Of a stretch of DNA of 64,000 nt, positions 63,255 through 64,000 are shown piece after piece; the stretch's first letter is position 1, and each line of letters opens with the position of its first letter. This DNA is from Gammaproteobacteria bacterium. Lineage in GTDB: Bacteria > Pseudomonadota > Gammaproteobacteria > Pseudomonadales > UBA5518. Location of the stretch: the NCBI GenBank assembly GCA_016705365.1, contig JADIYI010000008.1, forward strand, positions 2,046,001 through 2,110,000, in the 5' to 3' direction. A model generated the notes under the pieces. That model worked only from the letters and a program-made list of their open reading frames with translations. It did no database searches and was not told where the DNA came from. A program made the position numbers and the translations under genes.

Positions 63255-64000
63255 CTAGAATTGATGGGCGCCGTGCGCGCCGAGGCTCATGAGGTACTGC
63301 AGGTATAGCTGTTGGTCGGTCGCACCGGGAGCGCTTTGATCGTGCGCGTATTGCAGCCGCAGGCGGCTGTATTCGGTCGGCGAGTAATCGAGCATCAGGG
63401 TGGTGCGATCGGGATCGTAGGTGGCGAGCGTGGGGAAATCCGCGTCACGCAATACGCCATCGAGCGAGCGCAGACGCAGCGTGCCGGAATCGAGACTGTC
63501 GTAGCGCAAGCCGACGCGCCAGCGGGGCATGAACTGGTAGACACCCTGCAGGTACCAGCCCGAGGGATCGCCGCGATAAGACGAGCGGCCATTGCCGCGG
63601 CTGGTGTTGAGCTGCAGCATCACGCCGTCTTCATGGCGATCGAAATACTCGCCCTGCAGCGTGAAATGGTGCTCCTGGCCGTTTCCGTTCGGTGCCCACT
63701 TGTAGACCAGGTAGGTATTCCAGGTGGTGCTGTCGCCGTTGAATTCGGTTGGATTGGATACGTCCTGCCGCGACGGATCGGGTTCCGCGTAGACGCGGCT
63801 CCCGGCCTCCGTGCCGAGCCATGCAATGCCGCCTTTCCAGCTTGCGCTGGCGCCGATATCGTTGCCGGTCGAGGCGAAAAGGGTATAGGCACCCACCCCG
63901 TTGCCATCGTCCTGGCCGGGAAACTGGTCGCCGTTGCCGAACTCCACGCCAAGCTCGACAAACTGCTCGAGCGGGGCCAGCCATTTCAGTTGCAGGCCCT
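63255..64000 (-). CDS. Outer-membrane beta-barrel protein (partial, zinc-locus associated)
   Basis: The frame enters from the right window edge and ends at 63255, giving about 248 residues. It shows alternating beta strands (WNTYLVYKWAPNGNGQEHHF, GWYLQGVYQFMPRWRVGLRY, RTTLMLDYSPTEYSRLRLQY) and the terminal Phe typical of outer-membrane barrels. It lies 12 nt upstream of znuA on the same strand. Outer-membrane proteins in this position are often zinc-regulated porins or receptors; the missing N-terminus would tell whether a TonB plug exists. Confidence 0.75.
   Translation of the reverse strand, partial: GLQLKWLAPLEQFVELGVEFGNGDQFPGQDDGNGVGAYTLFASTGNDIGASASWKGGIAWLGTEAGSRVYAEPDPSRQDVSNPTEFNGDSTTWNTYLVYKWAPNGNGQEHHFTLQGEYFDRHEDGVMLQLNTSRGNGRSSYRGDPSGWYLQGVYQFMPRWRVGLRYDSLDSGTLRLRSLDGVLRDADFPTLATYDPDRTTLMLDYSPTEYSRLRLQYAHDQSAPGATDQQLYLQYLMSLGAHGAHQF

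Overview
The window is GC-rich bacterial DNA, most likely from an uncultured or marine gammaproteobacterium. The best evidence is the conserved translation block thrS-infC-rpmI-rplT-pheS-pheT-ihfA-MerR followed by tRNA-Pro (32881-40381), an arrangement typical of Gammaproteobacteria. A TonB receptor, lipoprotein, type Vd-like patatin and ZnuAB confirm a Gram-negative envelope. No rRNA, CRISPR array or replication origin is visible.

Layout. (1) 1-3522, minus strand: an ELM1-like protein (cut by the window edge), a Tam41-like cytidylyltransferase, a lipid (diacylglycerol) kinase and an exported protein; the first three are translationally packed and look like a phospholipid/envelope unit. (2) 3613-15452: a decayed integrative island. 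A 41-nt direct repeat of the tRNA-Asn 3' end marks both ends, and remains of integrases, an IS3 element and a flavin reductase lie inside. Cargo includes a two-domain methyltransferase, an APH-like kinase homologue, a frameshifted hipBA, an ilvD and two PPOX-type flavin proteins. (3) 15413-17855: tRNA-Asn, uvrB, tRNA-Val. (4) 18360-31649: a catabolic-looking region with a sulfotransferase, three SDRs, a TonB receptor, a LuxR-type regulator, a split transketolase (second half damaged), a Tat-exported KstD-like flavoprotein and an LLM flavin oxidoreductase. (5) 31767-40381: MscS channel and the core translation block, with a TTG start for infC and a strong hairpin plus T-run before pheS. (6) 40525-44248: aldehyde dehydrogenase, SMP-30 hydrolase, APH-like kinase. 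(7) 44415-48594: the most unusual locus. A TetR regulator with a near-leaderless promoter is followed by an MtrA-like/thymidylate-synthase-like fusion, a pyrrolysine-free MtmB-type methyltransferase and a corrinoid protein; this looks like an uncharacterised methyl-transfer system. (8) 48677-54400: FAH-family hydrolase, transglutaminase fragment, epimerase, FkbM methyltransferase, ThDP enzyme and an indolepyruvate oxidoreductase relic. (9) 54501-64000: purU, NSS transporter, OmpA-like lipoprotein, Cys-rich membrane protein, haloalkane dehalogenase, PlpD-like patatin-barrel protein and a zinc uptake locus (znuB, znuA, outer-membrane barrel) without a visible znuC.

All functional calls come from reading protein sequences and motifs by eye; no database search was run. 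Start sites were chosen from ribosome-binding sites and family alignment from memory.
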